Shown here one piece after another: positions 62,356-62,984 of a stretch of DNA of 62,984 nt (position 1 is the stretch's first letter; the number at the start of each line of letters is the position of its first letter). Location: positions 1 to 62,984 of the forward strand of contig JBBARC010000015.1 in assembly GCA_040400005.1 (NCBI GenBank), in the 5' to 3' direction. This DNA is from JBBARC01 sp040400005. Its GTDB lineage: Bacteria; Pseudomonadota; Alphaproteobacteria; Acetobacterales; Acetobacteraceae. The notes beneath the pieces were generated by a model that saw only the letters and a program-made list of their open reading frames with translations, did not search any database and was not told where the DNA came from. The translations under genes and the position numbers were made by a program.

Positions 62356-62400
62356 TAAGGTTCTTCTTTTCTGAAGAAAAGAAGCAAAAGACTTTGTGTA
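62356..62400. repeat. Left half of dispersed inverted-repeat element (copy E)
   Basis: Contains TTCTTTTCTGAAGAAAAGAA and AAGCAAAAGACTTT, matching the inner part of the arms of copies A-C. The distal AGGGCAATCGGG end and the second arm are missing. Lies four bases after the GMC stop codon and would form a hairpin there. Confidence 0.7.
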
Positions 62401-62724
62401 AATTTGAGTTTTGGGGGACGCTGCCACGTCCCCGCCCTAGTCTGACCAGAGTCAATTAAAACGAAACTGCAACGTATGGAGTCACAAGCGAAGCGTTATG
62501 CGCCATCGCGAGCGGCCAAAGGAACGGCTGGTTTGGCATCTGTTCCGTTATTATATCGTCCCGAAAGCCGAATTTATAAGCGGATTTTCGTAACCCTTCA
62601 GCGATAAATGACGGTAAGCGGGGGTAGGATGGGTGAGCGAAGCGCCACCCATCGCTTTCTAAAACATCTTGGTCTTCGCACGACTCTATGAATAATCAGC
62701 GCCGGTAAGGGGGCGGGAAGGAAA
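62401..62724. other. Gene-free region with short hairpins
   Basis: No convincing reading frame. It contains a GGGGACG / CGTCCCC hairpin near 62.42 kb and a GATGGGTG / CACCCATC hairpin at 62628-62653 of a kind often repeated in proteobacterial genomes. Composition is AT-richer than the rest. Confidence 0.5.
62628..62653. repeat. REP-like hairpin
   Basis: GATGGGTG and CACCCATC are inverted around a 10-nt AGCGAAGCGC loop. Sequences of this form recur between genes in many proteobacteria; only one copy is seen here. Confidence 0.5.
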
Positions 62725-62964
62725 CTAATTTTTTATCCTCAGAGCAAGCAACCTTTGGTAACCGGCGTCCCCGCATAGCTTAGGCACGGCCGATTCTAAT
62801 AATTCAAACTTGACTTTTGAATCATGTAATTGCGAATCACGGATCAACAAATAACTTAAAAAATCGTAGGAGCTCTGGAACCCCAATTCAACTCTGATAG
62901 GGCGCCCTTTCGTAAAATTCAGATTGGCATGCGGCGCGGCAATCAGGGTGAGAACGCGCGACAA
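62725..62964 (-). pseudogene. Short hypothetical reading frame, perhaps a 3' fragment
   Basis: 79 codons from a TTG. The predicted chain is polar and plausibly structured (IRVELGFQSSYDFLSYLLI, KFELLESAVPKL) but has no known relative. The apparent start lies in a pair of direct repeats (AATCAGGGTGAGAA and AATCAAGGTGAGAA) at the window end, so the frame may be the tail of a gene cut by an insertion or simply chance. No ribosome site. Confidence 0.3.
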
Positions 62965-62976
62965 TCAAGGTGAGAA
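62941..62976. repeat. Direct repeat pair at window end
   Basis: AATCAGGGTGAGAA and AATCAAGGTGAGAA, 22 bp apart. Multiple short terminal repeats of this kind occur at the ends of some insertion sequences, but the element itself would lie outside the window. Confidence 0.4.
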
Positions 62977-62984
62977 AGTGTTCT

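Overview
The window comes from a GC-rich alphaproteobacterium, most likely of the Rhodospirillales/Acetobacterales type. The assignment rests on an alpha-type SspB with its C-terminal VSLDAFRR tail, the order ffh-rpsP-rimM-trmD-rplS-leuC-leuD-leuB, and the mixture of Mla-type lipid transport, an F7-like chemotaxis cluster and DUF1302/DUF1329/RND modules. No marker in the window fixes the genus.

Layout. 0.1-3 kb: UDP-glucose dehydrogenase, overlapped by a secreted GH5-like protein that has lost both catalytic glutamates. 3-7.7 kb (minus strand): an MCE/Mla-type lipid ABC transporter with mostly overlapping genes, a degenerate ABC-permease-like protein, and the ClpXP adaptor SspB. 7.8-9.0 kb: an unknown polytopic membrane protein. 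9.4-16.4 kb: housekeeping block ffh, rpsP, rimM, trmD, rplS, leuCDB and tRNA-Arg(ACG). 16.8-26.7 kb: a complete chemotaxis cluster (STAS, cheY, cheA, cheW, a cytosolic four-PAS receptor with a CheR-tether tail, cheR, cheD, cheB), met head-on by a second soluble receptor-like protein. 26.9-31.2 kb: NAD(P)HX repair enzyme, OmpA-like porin, a small exported protein and an alpha/beta hydrolase-like protein carrying a minisatellite. 31.5-37.2 kb: DUF1302 outer-membrane protein, YCF48-like protein and an RND/MMPL exporter. 37.3-40.7 kb: three sulfotransferases, two of them paralogues, in visibly AT-richer DNA. 40.7-45.8 kb: AsmA-like protein, TerB/DnaJ protein, AmpD-like amidase and a Sel1-like protein. 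45.9-50.9 kb: a glycan or small-molecule decoration locus with a PhyH dioxygenase fused to an altered Rieske domain, a polysaccharide pyruvyl transferase interrupted by a repeat and an assembly gap, a sulfotransferase, and a GT2-Ig fusion. 51-54.5 kb: divergent aspartyl-protease/PDZ protein and amidase. 54.8-62.4 kb: DUF1329 protein, aminoglycoside-phosphotransferase-like kinase, TetR regulator, thiolase, SDR and GMC oxidoreductase, which looks like a catabolic module for a hydrophobic alcohol or acyl substrate.

Two signals are not explained by the genes. The first is a family of intergenic elements of about 190 bp with long inverted arms (three full copies, two halves), plus a second, unrelated inverted-repeat element of about 245 bp. 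The second is a tendency to short tandem repeats: two related 15-bp minisatellites (sharing CGCCCAATCTG) sit inside two different genes in opposite orientations relative to the coding strand, a third 15-bp array encodes a Ser-Gln tail on CheW, and five 11-bp iterons lie between divergent genes. The most interesting protein-level oddity is the Rieske-like domain with a C-x-H...C-x2-C ligand set instead of C-x-H...C-x2-H.
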